In this document: one piece after another, positions 23,001-34,847 of the stretch
Layout: the number at the start of each line of letters is the position of its first letter
How positions within the stretch are numbered: the first letter of the stretch is position 1
Assembly (NCBI GenBank): GCA_039720395.1
Contig: CM077824.1
Location: 25,001,278 to 25,065,277 of the forward strand
From: Liquidambar formosana
Taxonomy: Eukaryota > Streptophyta > Magnoliopsida > Saxifragales > Altingiaceae
Reading direction: 5' to 3'
DNA length: 64,000 bases
Notes under the pieces: model-generated
Seen by the model: the letters and a program-made list of their open reading frames with translations, nothing else
Told to the model about the DNA's origin: nothing
Databases searched by the model: none
Position numbers and translations under genes: made by a program

Positions 23001-23315
23001 GCCATACAACTCTTGTATGTGGACAAATATCTCGGGTGCACTTCCCATGGACTCGTATTGCTTCTTAAGCTCAGGACTTAGAGACACCATCATATAGCAT
23101 CTCGTCATAAGATTATCATCCATGCGCTTCTGATAAGCGTCTTTCTCTTGCCGAGTTGCAGCCTCAGTAGGAGCATTGGGAAGTGGACTTTGAAGTGCAT
23201 AGGTAATACTTTCAGAATTCAAAACGATTTTTAAATTCCTTAACCAATCAAGATAATTAGGTCCAATTAAACGGTTGGTTTCCAAAATGTTGGATAACGG
23301 GTTGCGGTGAAACAT
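20094..23315 (-). pseudogene. Copia-A gag-pol polyprotein, one in-frame stop, truncated in RNase H
   Basis: The frame starts at ATG 23315. A short gag is followed by one zinc knuckle ([14 protein letters not shown]), the protease motif [12 protein letters not shown], the GAG-pre-integrase zinc region (WHLRLGYIS, with Y in place of the usual second H), integrase D, D and E ([21 protein letters not shown]), and an RT with YVDDILLIG. TAG 21084-21086 interrupts it in GCK(W)IFKRK, a TGG-to-TAG change, with the frame otherwise open. RT wording such as VCKLQRSIYGL and ILYVDDILLIGN-type blocks matches Angela/BARE. Gag is shortened between ELYGKEF and LLECDEW, where about 80 residues of the usual capsid region seem missing. 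At 20094 the RNase H frame (GYTDSDFQSDDDDR) runs into the Gypsy-1 LTR. Confidence 0.93.
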
Positions 23316-26300
23316 TACGGTGATCTACATACAGAAAATTAAACAAAAAATTAGATTTCATTTTTAATCCATAATGATCGGGTCTTTAATCATATGGTAC
23401 CTCCCACTATTTTATCAAATTCCATACACCCTCTAATGGAATTCGGGAATCTCATTCCTAATGGGGATTGGGGTCCCACTGTGACCTAGAAGCCTCACAT
23501 GTTAGTTTCTTGACTTCTAACCCACAGTAAGAAGACAACTCTTTGTCTATTGCTTCATAAGCAAATTCCAATCGTTTTGCCTCTAGGGTACATACTCCTC
23601 ACATGTTAGTTTCTTGGAATACTTCCCTAGTTAAGTTAAGCCCATCATTCACACAGGTATGTTTCACCAAATATATACCTCACATGTTAGTTTCTTGGTA
23701 TATACCAGCTTAGGCACCCCATGATATCTACATATGTGATAGTTTCAAGTAATGTCTTTAATATGGGTAGCTCCTACATGTCTGCAGCCAGGTACCCATA
23801 TTAAGGGACGTTAGATGATCCTATAATGATGGAAGGCAATGGAGAATCCATTCCCTAATGTATTCTCCATTTCCAACTTAATATTAAAATAGAGGGGTTT
23901 TTAAGGGTCTCATCAAATTAACATACATCTCATGCATATAAATAAAAAATTGAACAGCATAAAATAATAATAATCCACTTATCAATATTAGTCCCTAAGA
24001 AGAGACATATAACGATCTATGGATTTGGAGCTATCACTATTAATCTCATTAAAAGCTCCCACTATGATGATTATGGACTTGGAGAGAATTCAATCCAAGC
24101 CAATAGATTGAATCCAAGGTCTAAGGTGGGTGTAGGTGATCGTAAAATAACACATTCGAAACATGCATGCTGTCTTGAAACACTTCTCTAAGCTTTCAAG
24201 TCCTTCAATCTGCTCCCTTGGCTTGATGGTCTCCACCATTGGCTTGTTGGGCTCTATCATGCTCCTTTGGGTCCACCATGCTCCTTAGTGCGCTCTCGAT
24301 TACATAACATTTACATAATTTAAAGAAAGGGATACATAAGGGGAATGTGGGGTACATAAGAGAATGATAGAGAGAGAGGGAGAGGGAAGGTGGCATGCAA
24401 GCCCCAAATAAATTACATCACCTTAATAAAATTACAACTCTTGTAAATAATAACATCCCATTCATAAGACGGCCAATCACAATTGGTTTAAAGGGTATAG
24501 TCCATAATCATCATCCAAACACATACATACAATCTCATTGCATAATGTAAAGAAAAACTGTAAGCATTAAAACATATGGGCATTATGGTAATTCTCTTGA
24601 ATGATTTACATTAATCTCATTAATGCATCCTAATCTTATTAGGTATTAAAAAATATCTAGAATTAAATAAAGTCTTAACATTTAAGACATTTCAGTTTCA
24701 ATTAATCAAATTAATTTAAACATATAAAGTTTCCTAAAATAACTCTAATATCCAATATTAGGGTTTCCTTAATTAAACAAATCAATTTCATTTAATTAAG
24801 AATTTCCAGATTTTAATTTAATCCCCAATTGTATTTTAAACCATTTAAAACATTATAAAATTAATCAATATTAATTAAATAATTAACATGGGAATTAAAT
24901 AGAATCATTTAAATGATGAATTAGTGTATTAGGGTTTCCTAAAACCCTAAACCCTAAACGCATAACCCTAAACCCTAAATGCAAGCCCTAATCATTAAAT
25001 TCCTTATGATTGCTCATTTAATGTCCAATCATTAAAACCCTAGGTTCATACGGTATTTACTAAAAGGGATTAGGGTTTAATTATTGCCAAATAGAGTATT
25101 AATTACCCTTAATTAATTACACTAATTAGGGTTTCCAAAACCCTAACCCTAAACATCATTAATGGTATTAATTATGCCCTAACAATCAATAACCATGATT
25201 GGTCATTTAATGACCAATCATTAACTCTTAATTCAGGTAATTAATATTCCAATTAGGGTTTTAATTAATTCCATAATGAAATTAGGGTTTCATCATTAAC
25301 TCAAAATTAGGGTTTCATCCTTAACTCTATGCAGCCGTCACAACCAGGGGGCTGCCTGAGCTTGGCTAGGCTGCCATGGCCACCAACGACTGGGGAAGGC
25401 CATGGCCAGCCATGGGAGAACATCCTAGGAGTGTGGGACAAGCCTCTGGACACGTGAGAAGTGGTGGAAGTGGCTGCTATCATCAAGAACAATCAGGGTT
25501 TCCAAAACCCATTGCTGGAGCCATTGTTGCAGACCTTGAAGGTCACAATAGCTTCTAAATCCTTATCAATTCGACTCCTCCATTGAAACCAGCTTTTGTA
25601 TCATGTCCCTACATGAAATACTAAGCTACTAGAAGAGGTTTGGATGATCAAATCATCACCAATTGTTCTAAACAATTAAAACAACAGTATGCTGCCCAGA
25701 ATTTGACAGCATACTGTCCATGGTCAGAAATTGATTTAAAACCCAGCAAGATGAATGAATTAGGCTACCAAACGAATTTTCCCAGTATCCTAAATGTCTT
25801 AGGAAACTAATGCAATTGGTTTCATGCAATTTGGAGTTCCCAAACTCAATTTCTAATCAAAACTCCATTGATGACTTTTCTGCAGAGAAAATCTGCTATG
25901 CTGTTCATGAAAAATTTTCAAACTTTTTGAATCTTTTTCCATCAAAACCTTTTTGAAACTTAAAGAAAATCATATACACATGATATATGATGATCCTAAA
26001 ATAGATTTGCATCAAAAATACAGAAGCTTTGATTGAATTTAATTGCAAGAACCTCTAGGTTCTAAAACCCAGATTCGACCCTCTTCAGAAAACCCAGTTT
26101 TCCTTTTTCTTCTTCTTCCAATTCAAACCCTATACAACCTTTGCATCAATGGTTACCCTTAACCATGATTTAAAAGAGGAGTAGAAGAAGAATAGACCTA
26201 GGGTTCCAAACCCTAGGTTCGGCCAGAGAGAAGAACAATTCTGCAGTAAAAATTCTCCAGATTTTTGAATCATTCAACTACACCATAAATTCCAGCCCAT

Positions 26301-26325
26301 ATGTATTTTGTATTATGCATAATCA
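23316..26325 (-). other. Copia-A untranslated leader
   Basis: This 3-kb leader is AT-rich and contains no convincing gene. CCTCACATGTTAGTTTCTTG (plus strand) occurs three times, at 23493, 23597 and 23678. Runs of CCCTAAA-like repeats lie at about 24935-24990. Small open frames at 24205-24396 and 25307-25492 recur in Copia-C, but the DNA itself is conserved there, on both strands. The homologous leader of Copia-C is 39441-42885. Confidence 0.75.
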
Positions 26326-26339
26326 TGGCTCTGATACCA
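26326..26339 (-). other. Primer binding site of Copia-A (tRNA-iMet)
   Basis: Read on the minus strand, TGGTATCAGAGCCA begins one base after the 5' LTR end. It is the usual plant copia primer site complementary to the 3' end of initiator methionine tRNA. Confidence 0.88.
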
Positions 26340-26340
26340 C

Positions 26341-27113
26341 TGTTGGGAATCATACAAGAGGGAAGAATAGAAATGCGGAATATAAAAAAATTTTCCCTTT
26401 GATTCCACAGCCCATGAATCTAACTATGCATATACAAAATCAAACCCTAACTATGAAGAGGGTTAGAACACTTACAGAATTTTGTCTTCTCCTTTTTGCT
26501 CCAAGCTTTGATTCCGGACAGCAGTGAATGAGCAGCCCAAGTGTGCTGCCTCCAATGGTATCCACACCTAGCTAGAGCTTCAAGTCCTTTCCACCTTTTC
26601 CTTGTTGTTGCTAGTGAAGGAGAAGAGAGGAGAGAGAGAGAGGGAGGCTGGAAAATCTGGACAGCCCCTTGGGATTTCAACTTGTGATGATGTCACACAT
26701 CATAAAGTGTGACTTATATAGTCCACACTAGGGGGGCCGGCCATAGGGGGAAACCCTATTAGGGTGTGATGCAATTTCTCTAAATTGCACAATAACCCCT
26801 ATAAATTATATCAAATATAAAAAGGCCTCAAAGAACTATTCTTTATGCACTCATACCCTTTCTCTCATAGACTTTAAAGCTCATCTTGCATGATCAGTGT
26901 GTGACCCATTGGGTTCACATCATCAAGTAGTAGGAATAGCACGAGGTGTGCACAATGGAACTCTTTCCATTTAGGGTCTAATTGGAACTCCTTCCAATTC
27001 CCTAATTGATTATAACTCACTTATATCAATTAGGGCTTCTACTAACCATGAATAACACCTAGCATATGGTTCATGGTGTCGTCCTTAATGAAGTGAATAT
27101 GTATCTATCAAAG
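26341..27113 (-). mobile_element. Copia-A 5' LTR, distal part (interrupted)
   Basis: This starts (plus strand) TGTTGGGAATC, the reverse complement of the family LTR end. It continues to CAAAG at 27109-27113, where the solo LTR is inserted. The TATA box is at 26713-26720 (minus). The remainder is 28790-29672. Confidence 0.88.
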
Positions 27114-28784
27114 TGTTAGGATTATGCCCTAGAGCCAATCATAGAGATGATTGTTTAGGGATTAGGAACAATCAATTGATTTCATTTATATATGTCACAT
27201 TTATTATTGATTTAATAAAAGGGCTTATTCTATTATGTTTATATGCATCATTTATATTTACATAATATGTCCATGGAGTTAGAGTTGAGAATATGAAATT
27301 ACAAAGGGTTGTAATTTTGAGACTGTAAATATATCTCTGTACTAAACTCCTAAATCATTCCTAGTTGAAGGTTCACTATGATGGACATTAATGAACCATA
27401 GGACTAGCACTTGTTAGGTTGACTCTATAGGAGGATAGCTAGTCTCAAGCTATTTGTGTGGAGACACTACAACCAACAAGTGGGTGCCTATTATCAGAAT
27501 AGGTACACTGAATGTGACCAAAGATATGAGATAAACTGAATGGAGTTTTAACCTGCCTGTCAATCAGTTTCTCATTGTTATAGTGGTACAAGTAATCCTT
27601 AGACCTGAGACACCATGGTTGTCTTATGCATGTAGCTTTAGAAGTTTGATAACACTAAGTGCAGATCCTATTCAGGGGTCTGTAAGGGTGTTCATTGGCC
27701 CTTCTGCTATATGTGTGAAGGCATGTGAGTGATCAACAAGGAATCCATCACTCTCAGGAAAAAGGGAGTGAATGTCTCATACAGCATTCATTGAATATAA
27801 CTCATTAAATCCATGGGCCCATGGTAGAATGAATATGGAAAGGAGTTTCCATAAGTTCATCATTGAGTTGATATTAATGAATGAGTATAAAGTAATTGAA
27901 CTAGGGACTTGACAGACTTCCATGTCCTATTAGTTCAATTGGAGACATTGTGTTGATGGAAGGATGGAATTGTAACCTTTAAACTATAACAGAAGGGTTC
28001 TTTGTAAATGACTATTCACCTCATTAAGGACCACACCATGAGCCATATGCTAGGTGTTACTCATGGTTAGTAGAAGCCCTAATTGATATAAATGAGTTAT
28101 AATCAATTATGGAATTGAAAGGAGTTTCAATTAGACCCTTAATGGAAAGTGTTCCATTGTGCACAACTTGTGCTGTTCCTACTACTTGATGATGTGAACC
28201 CAATGGGTCACACACTGATCATGCTAAGAGAGCTTGATTGTCTATGAGAGAAAGGGTATAAGTGATTAAAGAAAAGTTCTTTAAGGGGCTAATTTGTATT
28301 TGATGCAAACTAGTGGGCTAATTGTGTAATTAAGAGTAATTACACAAATTAGATTAGGGTTTGAACTCCCCCCTTGGCCGGCCCTAGTTGGAGGCTATTT
28401 AAAGCCTCTTATGATGTGATGACATCATCACTTGAAGCCATTTTGGAGGCTCCCTTGTGCTGGCCGAAAATTCCCTTGGAGGTTCTCTCTCTCTCTCCCT
28501 CTTCTCCACCTCTAGCAACCCTAAGGAAGAAGAAGGAAAGGACAACTTGCTCAAGCTAGGTGTGGATACTGTTGGAGGCAGTACACTTGGACTGCTCAAT
28601 CAGAAGACAAAGCTTGGAGCATAAAGGAGAAGACTTGAATCAACTGTAAGTAATTCTACCCTCTTCTAGTTAGGGTTTATGGTTTTTGTATTAAGCATAA
28701 TTAAGATTCATGGGTTTGGGAATCATAGGAAAAATTTTAAATTCCGCCTTTGTATTTTTCCTCTTGGTAGTTAGATTCCCAACA
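27114..28784 (+). mobile_element. Solo LTR of the same copia superfamily, with CAAAG target duplication
   Basis: A complete LTR from TGTTAGG to CCCAACA (1671 bp) is flanked by CAAAG at 27109-27113 and 28785-28789, so it is a solo LTR left by LTR-LTR recombination. Inside, the promoter region differs from the other copies: CTATTTAAAG (28395-28404) stands where TATATAAG is found elsewhere, and the following 80 bp are different. It represents a separate subfamily. Confidence 0.94.
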
Positions 28785-28789
28785 CAAAG

Positions 28790-29672
28790 AACCCTTCTGT
28801 TATAGTTTATAGGTTACAATTGCATCCTTCCATTTACACAATGTCTCCAATTGAACTAATAGGACATGGAAGTCTGTCAAGTCCCTAGTTCAATTACTTT
28901 ATACTCATTCATAAATATCAACTCAATGATGAACTTATGGAAACTCCTTTCCATATTCACACTGCCATGGCCATGGACTGAATGAGTTATATTATGAATG
29001 ATATATGAGACATTCTCTCTCTTTTTCCTGAGAGTAATGGATTCCTTGTCGATCACTCATATGCCTTCATACATATAGCAATAGGGCCAATGAACACCTT
29101 TACAGACCCATGAATAGAATCTGCACTTAGTGTTATCAAACTTCTAAAGCTACATGCATAAGGTAACTATGGTGTCTTAGGTCTAAGGATTACTTGTACC
29201 ACTATAACATTGAGAAACTGATTGACAGGCAGGTTAAAACTCCATTTAGTTTATCTCAAATCTTTGGTCACATTCAGTGTACCTATTCTATTAACAGGCA
29301 CCCACCTGTTGGTTGTAGTGTCTCCACACAAATAGCTTGAGACCAGCTATCCTCCTATAGAGTCAACCTAACAAGTGCTAGTCCTATGGTTCATTACTGT
29401 CCATCATAGTGAACCTTCAACTAGGAATGATTTAGGAGTTTAGTACAGAGATATATTTACAGTCTCATAATTACAACTCTTTGTAATTCAATATTCTCAA
29501 CTCTAACTCCTTGGACATTTTATGTAAATATAAATGATGCATACAAACATAATAGAATAAGCCCTTTTATTAAATCAATAATAAATGTGACATACATAAA
29601 TGAAATCAAATGATTGTTCCTTTATCCCTAAACAATCATCTCTATGATTGGCTCTAGGGCATAACTCTAACA
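28790..29672 (-). mobile_element. Copia-A 5' LTR, proximal part
   Basis: This continues the LTR interrupted at 27113 and ends with CTCTAACA at 29672. Joined in order, the two parts match the Copia-C LTR over its length. Confidence 0.88.
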
Positions 29673-32553
29673 CCTCGGGTATACTTCATGGGGCTGGCAC
29701 CGAAGAGGGACCTCAATCTAATGAGAACACCAAGACAAGGGGGGAAAGTAGCTCGAAACCTTTGGTTACTAACCTAGAAGGGGAAACCAAAGGGAAAGGT
29801 TCTAGCAGTGATTCAGTGTTAGCTAGCAAGGTAGAAGCATTGGAGAGAACTATAAAAGGAATTCGTAGGGCCGATGACATGGTCGATGTGCGGACTTTAT
29901 CTCTATTTCCAACGGCTCGTATTCCATTGCAATTCAAGATGCCGGAGTTAGAAAAGTTCGATGGGACGGGTTGCCCTAAGACTCATTTGAAGATGTATGT
30001 GCGAGCTATGCACCCTCAAGGGGCTACTGACGAGCTTTTAGCTCAAATGTTCCATGAAACCCTGGCCACTTCCGCTTTGAAATGGTTCTTGTCCTTGGAT
30101 GAGAATAGAACTCGGACTTGGGAAGATATATGCAATGAGTTCTCGAAGCACTACAAGTACAACACAGAGGTGGATGTTACTCGAAGGGACCTGGAAACTA
30201 CCAAGCAAGGGGCTCATAAAACCTTCTCCGCTTACATTACAAGTTGGAGACAAAAGGCGTCGAGAATGACGGATAGGCCAAATGAAGAGGACCAAATTCA
30301 ACTGGTGGTTAAGAACTTGCTGCCCGTGTATCACAAGCACTTATTTGCCCACTATTTCCCTAATTTCAAAGCTCTCATAGGGGCTGGCACGCAGGTTGAA
30401 GATGCTATCAATGATGGGACAATCAAAACTGAGGAAGTGAGGAGTCACAAGACAAACTTTACTGGGAAGAACAATGCCGAGGTTAACACCATAACTCAAC
30501 CCATCCAACCCTTCTCTCTCAAAGATGCCAACCCACCTCACCATTTCACCGACCTATTCATGCCACTCGAAAGAGTCCTTGAAAAGCTCATAAGCCGTGA
30601 CCTATTAAAGCCACTCGACCCAAGACCCCCACCAAATCCCTTACCCAAGAACTACAACGAGAATGAGTACTGTAAGTACCACCAATCCAAAGGCCATGCC
30701 ACCAATCGTTGTGTTCGCCTTCGCCATCAAGTCCAAGACCTCATTGACAAACAAGTCATCTCACCACTAACCCGTCCAAATGTCACCCGTAATCCTCTCC
30801 CATCTCACAACAACACATCCTCACTTAACACCATAAATGCCATTGGGGTTGAATCCTCACGCCCTCGCCGTCCCATAAGACAATACACTCCACTCCCCAT
30901 GACCTTAACTCATCTTTTCACCATTTGCCGCAATAACAGCCTTATCATGCCACTTCCACCAAAGCCAAGGCCATCAACCCCTCACCAATATTGCCAATAC
31001 CATCGTGCACCCGGCCATGACACCAAAGCTTGTTCTATACTAAAGAAGATCATTCAAGACCTCATTGACCAAAAAGTTTTGTTGTTGGCAAAGAAATCTA
31101 TCTAACAAGAGCTGAAAGAAAGATATGAAGCAGGGGATCCTCAGGTTGGCCTATTAGGCGAATCGTCGGGGAAATTTGACTACTATGTGCTGTACTCAAG
31201 CCCAAGTCCGATATCGGATAAGCCGATAATCCCTACAGATTGGGATGACTTGCCGATAGAAATGGAGAGCATTGACATGATAGAATGGGATGACTTAATG
31301 AATGACTCTGAGGAAGTCCATGACATATGGGCTAGTGATGATGAGTTAGACCATATAACCAGAAGGGGTCGCCATTTCAAGCCTCCCCACCTAGAGTCTG
31401 AAAATCCATTGGAAGATTTGGAAGGGCAGAGGCGTCCTAGCTTGCAAGAAGAAGAGGATGAAGTGCTTAGGCAACTGAAGAAGACTAATGCCAACATCAC
31501 CATTTGGGGCTTACTCATGGCCTGGCATAAGCACAGACAGACCGTGTTGAAACTACTGAATCAGATATAAGTGCCCGTTGACACATCCCCCAAGGGATTG
31601 GTACATTTGGTGAATCCAACTCCCAAGAACTCAACCATTGTGTTCACCGATGTGGACCTGCCTAAAAGCGGGCTAAGCCATTCTCAAGCTCTTTATGTGA
31701 CCATTGACACTATGGGGAAGAGGGTTCCTACCGTCCTTATCGATAATGGGTCTGCACTGAATGTATGTCCTCTCCGAACTGCTACTGTTTTGGGTTTGGG
31801 ACCCACCGATTTCACGCCATTTGGGCAGACTGTAAGAGCTTATGACAACACTCGTCGCGAAGTAATAGGGGTAGTTACTTTACCTCTTATCATGGGACCC
31901 ACTGAATTTAGGGTGGAATTCCAAGTGTTGGATGTGCCGTCATGTTTCAACTTGCTATTGGGCCGACCTTGGATCCATCCTGCTGGGGCTGTGCCATCTT
32001 CACTCCATCAAAAGGTAAAGTTTCCTTATAAAGGAGCCATAGTAACGCTTCAAGGGGACTATGAATTGAAACTCGCAGGCGTGCCTATATGTAAGATACA
32101 ACCAGAATCAGCGGCGATGCCATTATCCGGGTTTAACTATGTCTAATGCATTGAGAAAGAACTGAATGAATCATCATGCCATTACCCTTCTATAAAGCAG
32201 TATATCCCATATACTTTTTATCCAAGTTCCGACCCAGCCTTAGCAGATAAAAGTTTCGGTGACAGATACTTCACAGAAGGGCCGAATCCTCAAAGTTTGA
32301 CAAGTTGGTACCACTCTATCCAAGATCTAGATGGAAGCTTGAAAAAGGAAGACTGGGCAGAGAACCTTGATGCAGGGACTATGATTGAAATGTTCCAAGA
32401 TATGATCCTCACCGTGGAAGACTCGACCATTGAAGAACTCCAAGGTTCGTCCATTAGCCATGCTACCATGCCACTCCTGAATTGGTACCTTGAATGTGGT
32501 GTTATTGCGGAGATCCATGAAGAAGAAGACCTTGGCCTACTTGATAGCAGCTT
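29673..32553 (+). pseudogene. Gypsy-2 gag-protease frame (exon 1), 5' truncated, three in-frame stops
   Basis: The frame is open across the region except for TAA at 31103-31105, 31568-31570 and 32144-32146; each can be read as CAA to TAA by comparison with Gypsy-1. The gag core, two zinc knuckles (near 30668 and 30991) and protease motif DNGSALNV (near 31742) are kept. Between the protease and the exon end, the G-patch segment of Gypsy-1 is absent: about 390 nt are missing near 32200, with the frame kept. Copia-A removed the N-terminus. Confidence 0.9.
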
Positions 32554-32721
32554 GTAGGTGTCTTAGTTTAGTAATATTTCCCTAATTCAATAAGATGTAT
32601 CTACTTAACTCACCTTGTGGAGTCATAGTATTGATACAGATTTTTTTGTTTTCCTTCTTTTGTGTGTCATTCCTACTATTCCTAGTCAATAAAGTGTGCT
32701 TTTTTTCCTCTATATATGCAG
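32554..32721 (+). other. Gypsy-2 intron between protease and RT
   Basis: The donor GTAGGT (32554-32559) and acceptor TATATGCAG (ending 32721) keep the frame exactly as in Gypsy-1, although the intron sequences themselves have diverged. A stop codon right after the donor (32555-32557) would end the unspliced product. Confidence 0.8.
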
Positions 32722-34847
32722 TGTCTCTTTTCTCTCCTCTATGGATATTTATGGCATGGATATAGATCCTAGGAACGATGTCCCCCCGGAGCTCGTTGAG
32801 CAAAGGAAAAGGGGTGTCACCGAACCTAATATGGATGAATTGGAATCAATCAACTTAGGGATGAATGAATTGCCAAGAATAGTTAAAATTGGGAAAACCC
32901 TCTCCCCCGTTGAAAAAGAAAAGATGATCTCTCTCTTGAAAGCCAACATCATGGCTTTTGCATGGTCTTATGAAGACATGCCTGGCATTGACCCCGATAT
33001 TATGCAACACTATATCCCCACTAATTCCCTAAAGAAGCCGGTAAAGCAGAAACTCAGAAGATTGAAACCAGAATGGGCTCTAAAAGTAAAAGAAGAGGTA
33101 ACTAAACAACTAGACGCGGGTTTCCTCCAAGTTGTGGAGTACCCCGAGTGGTTGTCGAATATAGTGCATGTGCCTAAAAAAGATGGGAAAGTGAGGATGT
33201 GTGTCGATTTCCGAGATCTCAACGCCGCGAGCCCTAAGGATGACTTTCCTTTACCCCATATCGACGTGTTAGTAGACAGTACAGTGGGACATGCACTCCT
33301 CTCTTTCATGGACAGATTCTCTGGGTATAACCAAATAAAGATGGCGCCTCAAGACATGGAGAAAACAGCCTTTATCACGCAATGGGGAACGTACTGTTAC
33401 AAGGTAATGCCTTTTGGCTTAAGAAACGTTGGGGCTACTTACCAAAGAGCAGCTACGACCTTATTGCATAATATGATCCATAAGGAAGTCGAGGTTTATG
33501 TCGATGATATGATTGTGAAGTCCGTGGATAGGGAAAGGCATTTCAAGGTGCTAGAGAAGTTCCTGGAGCGAGCAAAGAAGTACAATCTCCATTTAAACCC
33601 ACAAAAGTGTGCTTTTGGTGTCACTGTAGGCAAGCTGTTGGGGTTCATGATCACTCAAAGGGGCACAGAAGTGGACCCAGGGAAGATAAAAGCTATTGTG
33701 GAGATGGAGCCGCCTAGCACTGAGAAGCAGATTCGGGGTTTTCTGGGAAGAATTCAATACATAAGCCGATTCATTGCCAACTTGACCATAGTTTGCGAAC
33801 CAATCTTCAAATTGCTTAAGAAAGGTGTGCCAAAAGTATGGAACGAAGAATGCCAAGAGGCCTTTGAGACCATTAAGAGATACTTGTGCAATCCTCCAAT
33901 CTTAGTTCCCCCACGGTAAGGTGCACCGCTCTTGTTATACTTAACGGTCACCGAAACCGCAACGGGAGCTATGTTAGCTCAATATCTCGAAGGGTCTACA
34001 AAGGAGAATGCCATCTACTACCTAAGCAAGAAAATGACAGACTATGAAGTGAAGTACAATGCCATTGAAAAGGCTTGTGTGGCACTAGTATGGGCGACGC
34101 AAAAACTCTGACACTACATGATGTCCTTCGAAGTGTTCTTGATAAGTCGCATGGACCCATTGAAGTACCTGATAGAGAGGCCAGTATTGTCATACAGAAC
34201 TACTCGATGGTCAATTCTCCTCAATGAATTTGACATCAAGTACGTGAATCAGAAGTCTATCAAGGGAAGCGTCATCGCAGACTACCTAGCTAGCTGTCCT
34301 GTGTCATCATCCACTTCGTTCAACGTTCAATTCCTAGATGAGGACGTGCTAGAGATTGGTAGAAAGACTTGGAGAGTATACTTCGATGGGACAGCCAATA
34401 AGAAAGGTTATGGGATAGGAGTCCTGCTGGTTTCACCTGAAGAGGCATTTACACCGTTGGCGGTCAAGTTGGGGTTTGAAGCTACCAACAACATTGCTGA
34501 GTATGAGGCCTGTATCTTAGCATTGGAAGCGGCACTTGAATTGGGGATCAAAGAATTGGAAGTGTTCAGGGACTCGGCGCTAATCATTTGTCAGATAAAA
34601 GGGGAATGGAAAACTCGAGATGAGAAGTTGCTGCCCTACCATGCCTATCTGGAAGCTCTAACCAAGGAGTTCTTAGAGATAGAGTTCAACTACCTTTCAA
34701 GAAACAAGAACCAGTTTGCCGATGCCTTGGCGACCCTAGCGTCCATGGTGGAGATGAAGGAGGAAATGTGAAGCCGTTGGTGATAGAATGCCGAGACAAG
34801 CCTGTGTACTGTTGTGCAATCTAAGGAGGGGAGGTGAATGATGGCCA
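32722..34847 (+). pseudogene. Gypsy-2 pol, first part (RT, RNase H, aRNase H)
   Basis: The RT (YVDDMIV near 33500), the RNase H and the archaeal-type RNase H (about 34375-34760) are recognisable. TAA 33917-33919, TGA 34109-34111, a 4-nt deletion at about 34754 and TAA 34822-34824 break the frame. In the aRNase H the motif reads FRDSALI where Gypsy-1 has FGDSALI. Copia-C interrupts the gene after 34847, before the integrase; translation resumes at 44559. Confidence 0.9.

Larger units (their letters stand above)
20094..29672 (-). mobile_element. Copia-A: Angela-lineage Ty1/copia element, split by Gypsy-1 and a solo LTR
   Basis: Read leftwards from its 5' LTR (ending 29672), the element has a tRNA-iMet primer site, a 3-kb leader, gag, protease, integrase and RT, and breaks off in RNase H at 20094, where the Gypsy-1 LTR ends. 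The remaining RNase H and 3' LTR should lie left of the window beyond the Gypsy-1 5' end. On its right it interrupts Gypsy-2 gag; CCTCG (29673-29677) is the predicted target duplication. Confidence 0.87.

Noticed and set aside
24935..24990. CCCTAAA telomere-like repeats in the Copia-A leader (also about 41110-41160)
   Set aside because: Only a few degenerate units in an AT-rich leader, shared by both copia copies; no sign of a telomere or healed break.
25307..25492. Small minus-strand ORF conserved in Copia-C (41479-41664)
   Set aside because: The DNA around it is equally conserved and a plus-strand ORF of similar length overlaps it, so protein selection is not shown.
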